Made by a program: the position numbers and the translations under genes. DNA of 64,000 nucleotides from Lachnospiraceae bacterium MD308 (GTDB lineage Bacteria; Bacillota; Clostridia; Lachnospirales; Lachnospiraceae): assembly GCA_010206225.2 (NCBI GenBank), contig VIQU02000019.1, forward strand, positions 1 through 64,000. The letters are read 5' to 3'. Below the pieces are notes generated by a model. The model made no database searches. It was given only the letters and a program-made list of their open reading frames with translations, and was not told the DNA's origin. This document shows, in pieces, positions 52,165 to 61,514 of this stretch (positions within the stretch are counted from its first letter, which is position 1; every line of letters starts with the position of its first letter).

Positions 52165-52230
52165 ATGGGAAAGCAACAAAATATCGTACCATTAATCAGA
52201 TATATAAATGTCAGGAGGCATGATTTATGA
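52165..52230 (+). CDS. Possible 21-residue leader peptide overlapping the murE start
   Basis: AGGAGG (52152-52157) lies 7 bases before ATG 52165, which opens a frame MGKQQNIVPLIRYINVRRHDL ending in TGA at 52228-52230. The stop overlaps the murE ATG (ATGA). The murE ribosome site is the pair of AGG Arg codons within this frame. The layout is that of a translationally coupled leader or a small protein. No homologue is known to me; it could also be a chance frame. Confidence 0.5.
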   Translation: MGKQQNIVPLIRYINVRRHDL

Positions 52231-53696
52231 AGTTGACGCAGTTATTAGAGCATTTACAGTATGAGGTAATACAGGGGAACGATGAGATCACAGTGACGGA
52301 ACTTGTGAATGATTCCCGCAAGGTATGCGAAGGCAGTGTGTTCGTATGTATCAGCGGGGCGGTATCGGATGGTCATTCTTATGTGGAAGAAGTAGCAGAA
52401 AAAGGCGCCGCGGCAGTGATTGTCGAGAAGGATGTAAAGATGCCGGATTGTTTGACTGTTATAAAGGTTTCGGATACCCGTTATGCGCTGGCGCTTATGT
52501 CAGCGGCGTATTTCGGATATCCGGCAGATCGGCTTAAGGTGATCGGAATAACCGGAACGAAGGGCAAGACAACAACTACTTATATGGTAAAGTCTATCCT
52601 TGAAGGTGTGGGACATAAGGTAGGGCTGATCGGGACGATAGAGGTGCTGATCGGGGATAAGAGTATTCCGGCAAATAATACGACGCCGGAATCCTATACG
52701 ATACAGAAGTATTTTGCAGAGATGGTAAAGGCTGGCTGCGACAGTGTTGTTATGGAAGTTTCGTCTCAGGGGCTTATGCTTCACAGAACGGCAGGAATCC
52801 CATTTGAGATCGGCATATTTACCAATCTCGGAGAAGACCACATCGGACCGAATGAACATAAGGATTTTGAAGATTATAAGCATTGTAAGGGCCTGCTTTT
52901 CAAGCAGTGCAGACTTGGCATTGCCAATGTGGATGACAGATGGTTTGAAGATGTGTTTGCGGGGGCAACCTGTAAGGTGGAGACTTTCGGGCTTTCAGAA
53001 AAAGCAGGGCTGCGGGCGGCGGATATCCGCCATATCTCAAAACCGGGATATCTGGGAGTAAAGTATCATGTGTCGGGATTTATGGATTTTGATGTGGAGA
53101 TTGATATACCGGGCGAGTTCAGCGTATATAATTCTCTGACAGCTATTGCAGTGTGCAGGCATTTTGATGTGCCTGTAGAAAACATTAAGGCGGCCCTTAA
53201 GGTTGCGAAGGTAAAAGGACGCATTGAGATGGTAAAGGTATCGGACGAATTTACACTGATGATTGATTATGCGCATAATGCCATGGCGCTTGAGAGTCTT
53301 CTTCATACATTGAGAGACTATGATCCGGGGCGTATCGTGTCTGTATTCGGCTGCGGCGGAAACCGTTCAAAGACAAGGCGGTATGAGATGGGCGAGGTGT
53401 CCGGAAGGCTTGCGGACTTTACTGTCATTACTTCGGATAATCCGAGATTTGAAGAACCTCAGGAGATTATTGATGATATTATCATCGGAATGAAAAAGAC
53501 AGATGGTAAATATATTGATATCTGTGACCGGGGAGAAGCGATCAAGTATGCTATCCGGCATGGACGTCCCGGCGATGTGATCGTAGTTGCAGGAAAAGGT
53601 CATGAGACGTATCAGGAGATCAAGGGCGTAAAGTATGATATGGATGACAGAGTCCTGATTCAGGATGCGCTGAAAGAAATTGCGGAAGGAAGATAA
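52227..53696 (+). CDS. murE: UDP-N-acetylmuramoyl-tripeptide synthetase (diaminopimelate-type MurE)
   Basis: This 489-residue Mur ligase has the ATP loop VIGITGTKGKTTTTYMVKSIL, the central-domain motif TNLGEDHIGPNEH, and the C-terminal motif SDNPRFEEP. The DNPR sequence is the known marker of meso-diaminopimelate rather than lysine specificity. It adds the third stem-peptide residue to UDP-MurNAc-L-Ala-D-Glu in the cytoplasm. GTCAGGAGG precedes the ATG. It is just upstream of priA (12 bases) instead of in a dcw cluster with other mur genes. Confidence 0.94.
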   Translation: MKLTQLLEHLQYEVIQGNDEITVTELVNDSRKVCEGSVFVCISGAVSDGHSYVEEVAEKGAAAVIVEKDVKMPDCLTVIKVSDTRYALALMSAAYFGYPADRLKVIGITGTKGKTTTTYMVKSILEGVGHKVGLIGTIEVLIGDKSIPANNTTPESYTIQKYFAEMVKAGCDSVVMEVSSQGLMLHRTAGIPFEIGIFTNLGEDHIGPNEHKDFEDYKHCKGLLFKQCRLGIANVDDRWFEDVFAGATCKVETFGLSEKAGLRAADIRHISKPGYLGVKYHVSGFMDFDVEIDIPGEFSVYNSLTAIAVCRHFDVPVENIKAALKVAKVKGRIEMVKVSDEFTLMIDYAHNAMALESLLHTLRDYDPGRIVSVFGCGGNRSKTRRYEMGEVSGRLADFTVITSDNPRFEEPQEIIDDIIIGMKKTDGKYIDICDRGEAIKYAIRHGRPGDVIVVAGKGHETYQEIKGVKYDMDDRVLIQDALKEIAEGR

Positions 53697-53708
53697 GATA
53701 TTTTACGG

Positions 53709-55937
53709 ATGTACGCAGATATTATTGTAGATATTACCCATGAAAAGCTTGATAGAATATTTCAGTACAGTATCCCCTCTGAATTAAGAGGGGAACTTTC
53801 TATAGGTACGGAAGTGATCGTGCCTTTTGGAAATGGAAACAGAGAAATATCCGGTTATGTGATCGCGTTTTCTGAAAAGACGGATTATCCGGCGGATAAG
53901 ATAAAGCCAGTGTTGAAAAAGGCGGAAAACAGTGTTGCCATTGAGTCAAGGCTGGTGGCTCTTGCCGCGTGGATGAAGGAGCAGTATGGCGGAACCATGA
54001 TTCAGGCATTAAAGACGGTGCTTCCGATTAAGAGGAAAGAATCTTCGCGGGTGAAAAGAAAAGTACGGCTTTTGCTTAGTGAAAACGACGCAAGAGAAAA
54101 ATTAAAGCTATATCTTGATAAGAACCAGAAAGCCCGCGCAAGGCTTCTGGCGGGGCTGATAGAGCAGCCGGAGCAGGACTATGAGCTGGTGACAAAAAAG
54201 CTGAACGTGACGCTTGCGGTGATCCGCTCTCTTAAGGAGCAGGGGGTGCTTTCTCTGGAATCAGAGAAGGTCTTGAGAGGATCTGTGAAATACAAAAAGC
54301 ATGGAGAAGAGACGGTGTGTTTTAATGCGGAACAGGAGCAGGCAGTCAGCCGCTTTTGGGAGGATTACAGCAGGGGTATCTTTGGAACTTACCTTGTGTA
54401 CGGGGTTACAGGAAGCGGCAAGACGGAAGTTTACATTGAGATGATACGCAGGGTAGTGGAGCGGGGGAGACAGGCGATTGTGCTGATCCCCGAGATTGCC
54501 CTTACCTATCAGACAGTACTCAGGTTCTATGCCCGTTTCGGCGACAGGGTGTCCATCCTGAATTCCAGAATGTCCGCCGGTGAGAGATATGACCAGATGG
54601 AGCGGGTGAAGCGGGGAGAGGTGGATGTGATGATCGGTCCGCGTTCTGCTCTTTTTACGCCCTTTTTGAATCTTGGGCTGATCGTGGTTGATGAGGAACA
54701 TGAGTCTACGTATAAAAGCGAACAGGTTCCAAGATATCATGCAAGAGAGACGGCCATCGCAAGAGCGCAGATGGAAGAGGCGAGCGTGGTGCTTGGTTCG
54801 GCGACTCCTTCATTGGAAGCTTTTTACCGCTGCAAAACGGGAGACAGCGTTATGTTTGAGCTTACAAAGCGGGCGGCGGGGCAGAATCTTCCTGTCGTTT
54901 ATACAGTGGATATGCGGGAAGAATTAAGAAGGGGGAACCGTTCGATTTTGAGTGACCGCCTGAAAGAAAAAGTGCGGGAACGGCTGAACAAGGGGCAGCA
55001 GGTCATGCTTTTTTTAAATCGGCGAGGATACGCAGGATTCGTTTCTTGCAGGTCGTGTGGATATGTAGTAAAATGTCCTCATTGCGATGTGTCTTTATCG
55101 GCGCATAAAGGCGGCAGACTGGTCTGCCATTACTGCGGCTATGAGGAGCAGGCAGCGGATACATGTCCTTCCTGCGGTTCCGCTTGTATCGGTGGTTTTA
55201 AGGCGGGGACACAGCAGATAGAGGATATCGTAAAGAGAGAATTCAAAGACGCATCGGTGCTTCGCATGGATATGGACACCACGAAGTGTAAAGATAGCCA
55301 TGAGAAGATTTTATCTGCATTTTCCAATGGAGAGGCAGATATATTGATCGGAACACAGATGATCGTGAAAGGGCACGATTTCCCGAATGTGACGCTGGTA
55401 GGGATACTGGCAGCGGATATGTCGTTATATTCCAATGATTATCGTTCCGGAGAGAGGACGTTTGAACTTCTTGTACAGGCGGCGGGAAGAGCCGGACGGG
55501 GAGAGGTTCCTGGCGAGGTTGTGATTCAGACATACAGTCCAAAACATTACAGTATCCGGATGGCGGCCGAGCAGAATTACGAGGGCTTTTATGAGGAGGA
55601 GATAAGATACAGGGAATTGATGGGATATCCGCCTGTAAGCAGCCTTCTCGCGGTGTTGATGACGGGGGCGGACGAAGAGTATCTGGAACTTGCGGCAGGA
55701 CATCTTAAGAACTTTGCAATACGTGCGGATAAGGCGAAGAATCTGCAGATCATCGGACCTGCAAGCCCTTATGTGAATAAAGTAAATGATGAATACCGCA
55801 GGGTTTTGTATTTAAAGTGCGGTGAAAAAAAAGTCCTGATAGAGATAAAAAATCTTATGGAGCAATATATTGAGATGAACAGAGGGTTTCAAAGCATAAA
55901 AATACAGTTCGATTTTAATCCGATGGGAGTATTCTGA
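53709..55937 (+). CDS. priA: Primosomal protein N' (replication restart helicase PriA)
   Basis: This 742-residue superfamily 2 helicase has an N-terminal 3'BD domain (YADIIVDITHEKLDRIFQY), Walker A YGVTGSGKTEVY, DEEH box VVDEEHESTYK, and zinc-binding cysteines between the helicase lobes (CRSCGYVVKCPHC, CHYCG, CPSCGSAC). The Q-x-x-G-R-A-G-R motif is VQAAGRAGRG. It reloads replisomes at stalled forks. It opens the conserved priA-def-fmt order of Firmicutes, here broken by an amidohydrolase. Confidence 0.95.
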   Translation: MYADIIVDITHEKLDRIFQYSIPSELRGELSIGTEVIVPFGNGNREISGYVIAFSEKTDYPADKIKPVLKKAENSVAIESRLVALAAWMKEQYGGTMIQALKTVLPIKRKESSRVKRKVRLLLSENDAREKLKLYLDKNQKARARLLAGLIEQPEQDYELVTKKLNVTLAVIRSLKEQGVLSLESEKVLRGSVKYKKHGEETVCFNAEQEQAVSRFWEDYSRGIFGTYLVYGVTGSGKTEVYIEMIRRVVERGRQAIVLIPEIALTYQTVLRFYARFGDRVSILNSRMSAGERYDQMERVKRGEVDVMIGPRSALFTPFLNLGLIVVDEEHESTYKSEQVPRYHARETAIARAQMEEASVVLGSATPSLEAFYRCKTGDSVMFELTKRAAGQNLPVVYTVDMREELRRGNRSILSDRLKEKVRERLNKGQQVMLFLNRRGYAGFVSCRSCGYVVKCPHCDVSLSAHKGGRLVCHYCGYEEQAADTCPSCGSACIGGFKAGTQQIEDIVKREFKDASVLRMDMDTTKCKDSHEKILSAFSNGEADILIGTQMIVKGHDFPNVTLVGILAADMSLYSNDYRSGERTFELLVQAAGRAGRGEVPGEVVIQTYSPKHYSIRMAAEQNYEGFYEEEIRYRELMGYPPVSSLLAVLMTGADEEYLELAAGHLKNFAIRADKAKNLQIIGPASPYVNKVNDEYRRVLYLKCGEKKVLIEIKNLMEQYIEMNRGFQSIKIQFDFNPMGVF

Positions 55938-55939
55938 TT

Positions 55940-55968
55940 TTGACTTTTTGAAAGAGGTTGTTTATAAT
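55940..55968 (+). promoter_or_regulatory. Strong sigma-A promoter before the amidohydrolase gene
   Basis: TTGACT (55940-55945) and TATAAT (55963-55968) are spaced 17 bases apart, directly after the priA stop. It would drive the amidohydrolase and probably def and fmt. Confidence 0.82.
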
Positions 55969-56023
55969 GATAGCGGTATCAGGCCAAAAATAAAAGAATA
56001 TATTTGGGTGGAGGTAAAATAGC

Positions 56024-57211
56024 ATGAAGATTCAAAATATACATGTCTTTGACGGGCAGAATGTGTTAGAGGGCTTGTATGACGTATTTATTCAGAATCA
56101 CAGGATTTCAAAAATCTGTGTCCACGATCCTGCTTCCGGCGGTTGTGAGGAAGAAATTCTGGATGCCGCTGGCCGCTGGCTTCTGCCGGGACTTATTGAC
56201 CTCCATGTTCATCTGACTTGGAATGGCAAGGAAGATCCGGCAGCAGATATCACTCATTCTACCCGTGAAGAAAATATGCTTGAGACAGTTTCTAACGCAT
56301 TAAAGTATTTGAAACACGGCATTACATCTGTCAGGGACTTAGGGAGTCCCGATGACGCAGCCCTTCATGTGGGGAAAGCAATTGAGAAGGGGCAGATTGC
56401 CGGACCAAGGATATTTGCGACAGGAATGTCGCTGATCATGACAGGCGGGCACGACCCGTTCCACGGATTGTCTGTAGACGGACCGTGGGAAGCGCTCAAA
56501 GGCGTGCGGACGCAGGTAAAGAAAGGGGCGAAGGTCATCAAGATATCCGCTACCGGAGGCGTCTACGGAAGAGAGAGCGGAGAGAGTGTGGATGATACCG
56601 AACTGCGGCAGGAAGAAGTTGATATGATCATAGATGAAGCACACAGACGGAAAGTACCGGTAACGGCGCATGCGATCGGCGAGAAGGGTATCCGCGCCTG
56701 TCTGGCGGCAGGCATCGACTGCATTGAACACGGTCATTTTATACAGCCTGATATGGCAAGGCAGATGGCCGAACAAAATACTGCTCTTGTGCCGACGCTT
56801 TATGTTTACAGGAATCTGGCGCAGAATCCGGATATTCCCGCATACGCTCGCAAAAAGTCTCTGGAAGTTGTTCAGCAGCACTCGAAAGCTGCTAATTGTG
56901 CCTGCCGGGAAGGAGTGCTGATCGGAACCGGTTCTGATGCCGGCTCTCCGAATACGCCTCATCCGTCTCTTTTGGAGGAGATCCTTGCAATGGAGCAAGC
57001 AGGTTTTTCGAGAATTGACGTGTTAAGGGCTGCAACATCAAATGCGGCTAAGATATTAGGGATGAATGGAAAACTCGGCACTGTTTCGGAAGATGCTTTT
57101 GCTGATCTGCTCATTATTGACGGGAATCCGGCAGAAGATCTTCAGGCTTTGAAAGTGCCTTATGCTGTTATAGCTGACGGCAGATTATATTATAGCATCA
57201 ATCAAAATTAG
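56024..57211 (+). CDS. Amidohydrolase-superfamily protein (imidazolonepropionase/Xaa-Pro dipeptidase-like)
   Basis: This 395-residue protein has metal-site motifs LPGLIDLHVHLTW (HxH), IKISATGGVYG (Lys/metal-2 region), VTAHAIGEKGI and IEHGHFI (His), and GTGSDAGSPNTPH (Asp). The layout is that of the broad COG1228 group, which includes imidazolonepropionases and aryl-dipeptide or prolidase-type enzymes acting on amide bonds. Substrate unknown. It has its own consensus promoter and a GGAGG site, and sits between priA and def, where most Firmicutes have nothing, so it is probably an insertion into the operon. Confidence 0.87.
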   Translation: MKIQNIHVFDGQNVLEGLYDVFIQNHRISKICVHDPASGGCEEEILDAAGRWLLPGLIDLHVHLTWNGKEDPAADITHSTREENMLETVSNALKYLKHGITSVRDLGSPDDAALHVGKAIEKGQIAGPRIFATGMSLIMTGGHDPFHGLSVDGPWEALKGVRTQVKKGAKVIKISATGGVYGRESGESVDDTELRQEEVDMIIDEAHRRKVPVTAHAIGEKGIRACLAAGIDCIEHGHFIQPDMARQMAEQNTALVPTLYVYRNLAQNPDIPAYARKKSLEVVQQHSKAANCACREGVLIGTGSDAGSPNTPHPSLLEEILAMEQAGFSRIDVLRAATSNAAKILGMNGKLGTVSEDAFADLLIIDGNPAEDLQALKVPYAVIADGRLYYSINQN

Positions 57212-57222
57212 GAGGAACTGTC

Positions 57223-57693
57223 ATGGCATTAAGAAAAATCCGAGAGATGGGCGAGGAAGTGCTGACAAAGCACTGTAAGGAGGTTACGAAGATGAATCTC
57301 CGCACAAGACTTTTAATCAAGGATCTGTTCGATACGATGTATAAGGCGGCGGGAGTCGGTCTGGCTGCTCCGCAGGTAGGAATTTTAAAAAGGATTGCAG
57401 TGATTGATGTAGGTGACGGACCGATTGTTTTGATCAACCCGGAGATCATCGAACAGGACGGAGAACAGACCGGGGAGGAAGGGTGTTTAAGCGTGCCGGG
57501 GAAATACGGTATCGTAACAAGGCCCAACTATGTGAAAGTAAAGACTCTGACAGAAGATATGGAGGAGATGATCATAGAAGGAGAAGAGCTTCTTGCGAGA
57601 GCACTTTGTCATGAGATTGAGCATTTGGACGGAAAGCTTTACGTGGAGCTGGCAGAAGATGGGCTTCATGATGTAGAGAATGAAGGGGAGTAG
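57223..57693 (+). CDS. def: Peptide deformylase
   Basis: This 156-residue enzyme has all three motifs: GVGLAAPQVG, EEGCLSVPG (Cys metal ligand) and HEIEHLDGKLY (HExxH). It removes the formyl group from nascent proteins. The usual HExDH is HEIEH here, a minor change. AGGAGG precedes the ATG, 11 bases after the amidohydrolase gene, and fmt follows after 3 bases. Confidence 0.95.
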   Translation: MALRKIREMGEEVLTKHCKEVTKMNLRTRLLIKDLFDTMYKAAGVGLAAPQVGILKRIAVIDVGDGPIVLINPEIIEQDGEQTGEEGCLSVPGKYGIVTRPNYVKVKTLTEDMEEMIIEGEELLARALCHEIEHLDGKLYVELAEDGLHDVENEGE

Positions 57694-57696
57694 AAT

Positions 57697-58644
57697 ATGA
57701 AAGTTATATTTATGGGAACGCCTGATTTTTCGGTGGGAACATTGAATGCGCTGGCGGAAGCGGGATATGAGGTTGTCCTTGCAGTCACGCAGCCTGACAA
57801 GCCGAAAGGGAGAGGCGGGAAGATGCAGGCGACTCCGGTAAAAGAGGCGGCAGCCTTGCATGGGATACCTGTCTTTCAGCCTAAAAAGATCAGAACCAAG
57901 GAAAGTATTGCGGAATTAAAAAAATATGATGCAGATATCATGGTTGTTATTGCCTTCGGGCAGATTCTTCCGAAGGAGATTCTTGAGATGACACCTTACG
58001 GGTGTGTGAATGTGCATGCATCTCTTTTGCCGAAATACCGGGGGGCGGCTCCGATTCAGTGGGCGGTCATAAATGGAGAAAAGGTGTCAGGAGTCACAAC
58101 TATGCAGATGGACGAGGGACTTGATACGGGAGATATGCTTTTAAAAACAGAAGTAATTTTAGACGAAAAAGAAACCGGAGAAAGCCTTCATGACAAGCTG
58201 GCGGCTGCGGGAGCAGCGCTTTGTGTGAAGACATTAAAAGCGCTTGAGGAAGGGAGCATCACACCGCAAAAGCAAGGAGAAAGCCCTACGGAATATGCAA
58301 GGATGCTGGATAAGGGTCTTGGCAGTATAGATTGGAACAATTCGGCGGTATTAATTGAGAGGCTGATACGAGGGCTTAATTCATGGCCCGGTGCATATAC
58401 AGAGTGGAATGGAAGGGTTATGAAGATCTGGGGGGCAGATGTGTACGCCAAAGACGCAATCTCTGACAGTAAAGAAAGACTTCCCGGTACAATCGCGAAG
58501 ATAGAGAAAGATGGGTTCTATGTGCAGACAGGCGAAGGGCTGCTAAAAGTGACCGAGCTTCAGATTCCCGGTAAGAAAAAGATGGAAGCAGCAGCTTTTC
58601 TGAGGGGATATCAGATTCAGGAGAACGATGTCTTAAAGAATTGA
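57697..58644 (+). CDS. fmt: Methionyl-tRNA formyltransferase
   Basis: This 315-residue protein starts VIFMGTPDFSVGTLNAL and has the formyltetrahydrofolate site with VNVHASLLPKYRGAAPIQWAVI (catalytic Asn-His and SLLP) and TMQMDEGLDTGDML. The C-terminal domain (about 205-315) binds tRNA. It formylates initiator Met-tRNA and pairs functionally with def just upstream. GGGGAG precedes the ATG. A terminator follows, ending this transcript. Confidence 0.96.
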   Translation: MKVIFMGTPDFSVGTLNALAEAGYEVVLAVTQPDKPKGRGGKMQATPVKEAAALHGIPVFQPKKIRTKESIAELKKYDADIMVVIAFGQILPKEILEMTPYGCVNVHASLLPKYRGAAPIQWAVINGEKVSGVTTMQMDEGLDTGDMLLKTEVILDEKETGESLHDKLAAAGAALCVKTLKALEEGSITPQKQGESPTEYARMLDKGLGSIDWNNSAVLIERLIRGLNSWPGAYTEWNGRVMKIWGADVYAKDAISDSKERLPGTIAKIEKDGFYVQTGEGLLKVTELQIPGKKKMEAAAFLRGYQIQENDVLKN

Positions 58645-58666
58645 TTTGCAAATTTATGTTATACGG

Positions 58667-58698
58667 CAAGGCAGCCTTACGGCTGCCTATTGGGTTTT
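58667..58698. terminator. Terminator between convergent fmt and tetR-type genes
   Basis: AGGCAGCC and GGCTGCCT pair over 8 bases with a TTAC loop, then TTGGGTTTTATT. The TetR-type stop codon lies inside it, so termination for the leftward gene is uncertain. Confidence 0.78.
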
Positions 58699-59289
58699 AT
58701 TATGGGGTTTCATAAACTCGCTGTAAAATTCAAAGCTCTGTGCTCCGAAATATCCAAGTGAGAAACTGCCGGCCTGTACGCACCAGTCTACAAATATTCC
58801 GCGTTCAATGACCAGAACGTGGTGCGCAAGCTTGTCGACCGGAATATCGTCTCTGATCTCACCTTTTTTTTGTCCTTCTGCGATGATCTTTTTGACAAGT
58901 TTGATATAATATCTGTCTGTGCTTAAAAAGTTTTCCTGTGTCTGGTTGGAAAGCTGTGATTTGTACAGGGCACATAAAAATTCCGGTGAGACATTTCCTT
59001 CAATGAAGTAGGAAACATATTGTCCGAGCTGTTTTAGCTGGATAAGGCTGTTCAGACTTTTATCCATTGTTTTATAGAATTTTTCATATTCCTGATCAAA
59101 AAATGAGTATAATGAATTCAGAAGTTCATCTTTTGCCCTGAAATAGTAGTAGAAGCCGCCTTTCGATGTTCCGGCCTGACGGATAATGTCGTTGATCGTC
59201 GTATTTTCATAACCTTTTTTGTAGAACAGATCCCATGCTGCATCCATAATGGTTTGTCTTAAACTATCTTTTTCAATATTCTTTTTCAC
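58687..59289 (-). CDS. TetR-family transcriptional regulator
   Basis: This 200-residue protein has the TetR helix-turn-helix in residues 10-57 (AWDLFYKKGYENTTINDIIRQ, then TSKGGFYYYFRAKDELL). The ligand domain is unassigned. It is leftward and inserted between fmt and yugP, breaking the usual core order, and has no adjacent efflux gene to regulate. It may control itself or the divergent yugP-rsmB operon. The ATG is at 59289; a weak GAAAAAG lies upstream. Confidence 0.87.
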   Translation of the reverse strand: MKKNIEKDSLRQTIMDAAWDLFYKKGYENTTINDIIRQAGTSKGGFYYYFRAKDELLNSLYSFFDQEYEKFYKTMDKSLNSLIQLKQLGQYVSYFIEGNVSPEFLCALYKSQLSNQTQENFLSTDRYYIKLVKKIIAEGQKKGEIRDDIPVDKLAHHVLVIERGIFVDWCVQAGSFSLGYFGAQSFEFYSEFMKPHNKTQ

Positions 59290-59383
59290 TTTTTCTCACA
59301 CCTTTTAAACATTTTGATGGGTATATTTTTATTGTAACACGAAATTATAAAAATGTAATATTATATTAAAAATATATGAAAAT

Positions 59384-59413
59384 TTGCTATTATGTACTAT
59401 TTTGCTGTATAAT
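59384..59413 (+). promoter_or_regulatory. Promoter of the yugP-rsmB-rlmN-prpC-prkC operon
   Basis: TTGCTA (59384-59389) and TATAAT (59408-59413) are spaced 18 bases apart, 80 bases before the yugP-type ATG. Confidence 0.68.
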
Positions 59414-59492
59414 GAATGCTATCGGAGTTTAACGGCGCAGAGCCAAAGACTTTTTGACATTACAAAATCAGTAAATATCAGGAGGAGTTTCA

Positions 59493-60194
59493 ATGTATTA
59501 TCCAATGTTTTTTGATACCACGTATATATTAGTTCTGATCGGTGTCATTATCTGTATGATAGCCTCGGCAAAGATGAATTCAACATTCAGCCGCTATTCC
59601 AGAGTGCGCAGCCGTTCTGGGATGACCGGGAGGGAAGCTGCGGAACGTATTTTGTTTCAGGCGGGGATCAGAGATGTCAGGGTAGAGCATATATCAGGGA
59701 ATCTGACCGATCATTATGATCCGAGGAATAAGACGCTTCGCCTTTCTGATGCGACGTATCATTCGGATTCCGTTGCGGCAGTAGGCGTCGCGGCTCATGA
59801 ATGTGGTCATGCGATCCAGCATGAGACGGGGTATATACCGTTAGCGGTCAGAGGTTCTCTCGTTCCGATTGCGAATTTTGGGAGCAGTATCGCATGGCCC
59901 CTTATTATAATCGGTCTTATCATGAACAGCAATATGTCTGCGCTGCTTTTGAATCTTGGGATTTTAGCATTTTCTTTTGCAGTGCTGTTCCAGATCATAA
60001 CACTTCCTGTCGAGTTCAATGCTTCTGGAAGGGCCCTTAAGATTTTAGGCAATTCAGGTATACTTTACGAGGATGAGGTAAGGGATACGAGAAAGGTATT
60101 GACCGCGGCGGCGCTTACTTATGTTGCCGGAGCGGCTTCTGCCATCCTGCAGCTGCTTCGTATCGTCCTTCTTGCTAACCGGAGAAACGATTAG
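59493..60194 (+). CDS. YugP-type membrane zinc metallopeptidase
   Basis: This 233-residue protein has an N-terminal membrane helix (YILVLIGVIICMIASAKM), the zinc motif VAAHECGHAIQH (HExxH), then two further hydrophobic segments and EFNASGRALKIL (third ligand region). It belongs to the neutral zinc metallopeptidase 2 (YugP) family, commonly found before rsmB in Clostridia. The substrate is unknown; a role in membrane protein turnover is presumed. AGGAGG precedes the ATG. Confidence 0.9.
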   Translation: MYYPMFFDTTYILVLIGVIICMIASAKMNSTFSRYSRVRSRSGMTGREAAERILFQAGIRDVRVEHISGNLTDHYDPRNKTLRLSDATYHSDSVAAVGVAAHECGHAIQHETGYIPLAVRGSLVPIANFGSSIAWPLIIIGLIMNSNMSALLLNLGILAFSFAVLFQIITLPVEFNASGRALKILGNSGILYEDEVRDTRKVLTAAALTYVAGAASAILQLLRIVLLANRRND

Positions 60195-60206
60195 GGAGGG
60201 CAGCGG

Positions 60207-61514
60207 ATGTCGGCAGCAGTGAATGTAAGAGAGATCGTTTTAGAGACGCTGCTTCTTATCACACGGGATGGAGAATACAGCCATATAGCGTTGAGAAGTG
60301 TTCTGGACAAATATCAGTATTTGGGAAAAAGAGAGCGTGCATTTATTACGAGGTCAGTAGAGGGTACGCTTGAGCGTATGATAGAAATTGATTATATTAT
60401 TAATCAATTTTCAAAAATAAAAGTGAATAAGATGAAGCCGGTGATCCGGACAATCTTAAGGAGCGGCGTTTATCAGTTGAAGTATATGGACAGCGTGCCG
60501 GACAGGGCGGTATGTGATGAGTCGGTTAAGCTTGCGGTAAAAAAGGGATTCGCAGATCTCAAAGGGTTTGTAAATGGTGTGCTTCGGAACATCAGCCGTA
60601 ATCTTGAGGCGATCACTTATCCGAAGGAAGAAAACGAAACAGAATATCTGTCGGTATGCTATTCTCTCCCGGAATGGCTTGTTACTCAGTGGCTCCACGA
60701 ATATGATGCAGCTGCTGTCCGGGATATGGGCGAAGCGTTTTTGAAGGACAGACCGACCTGTATCCGCTGCAATTCCAGTGTGATCAGCAAAAAGGAGCTT
60801 ATGCGGCGTCTGGCGGAGGAAGGCGTGACGGTTATGGAAGATACGCGGATGTCCTGTGCGTTATATATAAAGGATTATAATTATCTTGAGAAGCTTGAAA
60901 GTTTTCGGAAAGGATTTTTTTATGTTCAGGATATCAGCTCTATGGAAGTAGCTCAGTGGGCGGCTCCAAAGAAGGGCGAACGGATTATTGATGTATGTGC
61001 GGCGCCCGGCGGTAAGGCTCTTCATCTTGCAGAACTTCTGGAAGGTTCGGGCGAGGTGATTGCAAGAGATCTGACGGAATATAAGATAGGGCTTATACAG
61101 GAGAATATAACAAGAAGCGGTCTGTCCAATATAAAAGCGCAGCAGTGGGATGCGAAGGTTTTTGACAAAGAGCTTGAAGGAGCTGCGGATATTGTCATTG
61201 CGGATCTTCCGTGCTCCGGGCTTGGCGTGCTGGGTAAAAAGACAGATTTGAAATATAAGATGACTCCGAAGATACAGAAAGAATTAGCAAGTCTGCAGAA
61301 AGAGATCCTGTCGGTTGTCTGCGGATATGTGAAACCGGGAGGAAGACTTCTTTACAGTACATGTACGATACATAAAATGGAAAATGAAGACAATGCGCGT
61401 TACTTTTTAAAGCGGCATGCAGATTTTGAATTGAAAAAAGAGCAGCAGAGACTTCCGGGAGCAGACAACGGGGACGGTTTTTATATAGCGATGTTTCAGA
61501 AAAGAGGTTCTTAG
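60207..61514 (+). CDS. rsmB: 16S rRNA (cytosine-967) C5-methyltransferase RsmB
   Basis: This 435-residue protein has a NusB-like RNA-binding domain (about 1-135), then the methyltransferase with SAM motif VCAAPGGKALHLAEL, the catalytic Cys pair in ADLPCSGLGVLG and LLYSTCTIHKMENE, and the ending GDGFYIAMFQKR. It methylates C967 of 16S rRNA. The ATG follows AGGGAGGG. Its TAG stop overlaps the GTG start of rlmN by one base, so the two are coupled. Confidence 0.94.
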   Translation: MSAAVNVREIVLETLLLITRDGEYSHIALRSVLDKYQYLGKRERAFITRSVEGTLERMIEIDYIINQFSKIKVNKMKPVIRTILRSGVYQLKYMDSVPDRAVCDESVKLAVKKGFADLKGFVNGVLRNISRNLEAITYPKEENETEYLSVCYSLPEWLVTQWLHEYDAAAVRDMGEAFLKDRPTCIRCNSSVISKKELMRRLAEEGVTVMEDTRMSCALYIKDYNYLEKLESFRKGFFYVQDISSMEVAQWAAPKKGERIIDVCAAPGGKALHLAELLEGSGEVIARDLTEYKIGLIQENITRSGLSNIKAQQWDAKVFDKELEGAADIVIADLPCSGLGVLGKKTDLKYKMTPKIQKELASLQKEILSVVCGYVKPGGRLLYSTCTIHKMENEDNARYFLKRHADFELKKEQQRLPGADNGDGFYIAMFQKRGS

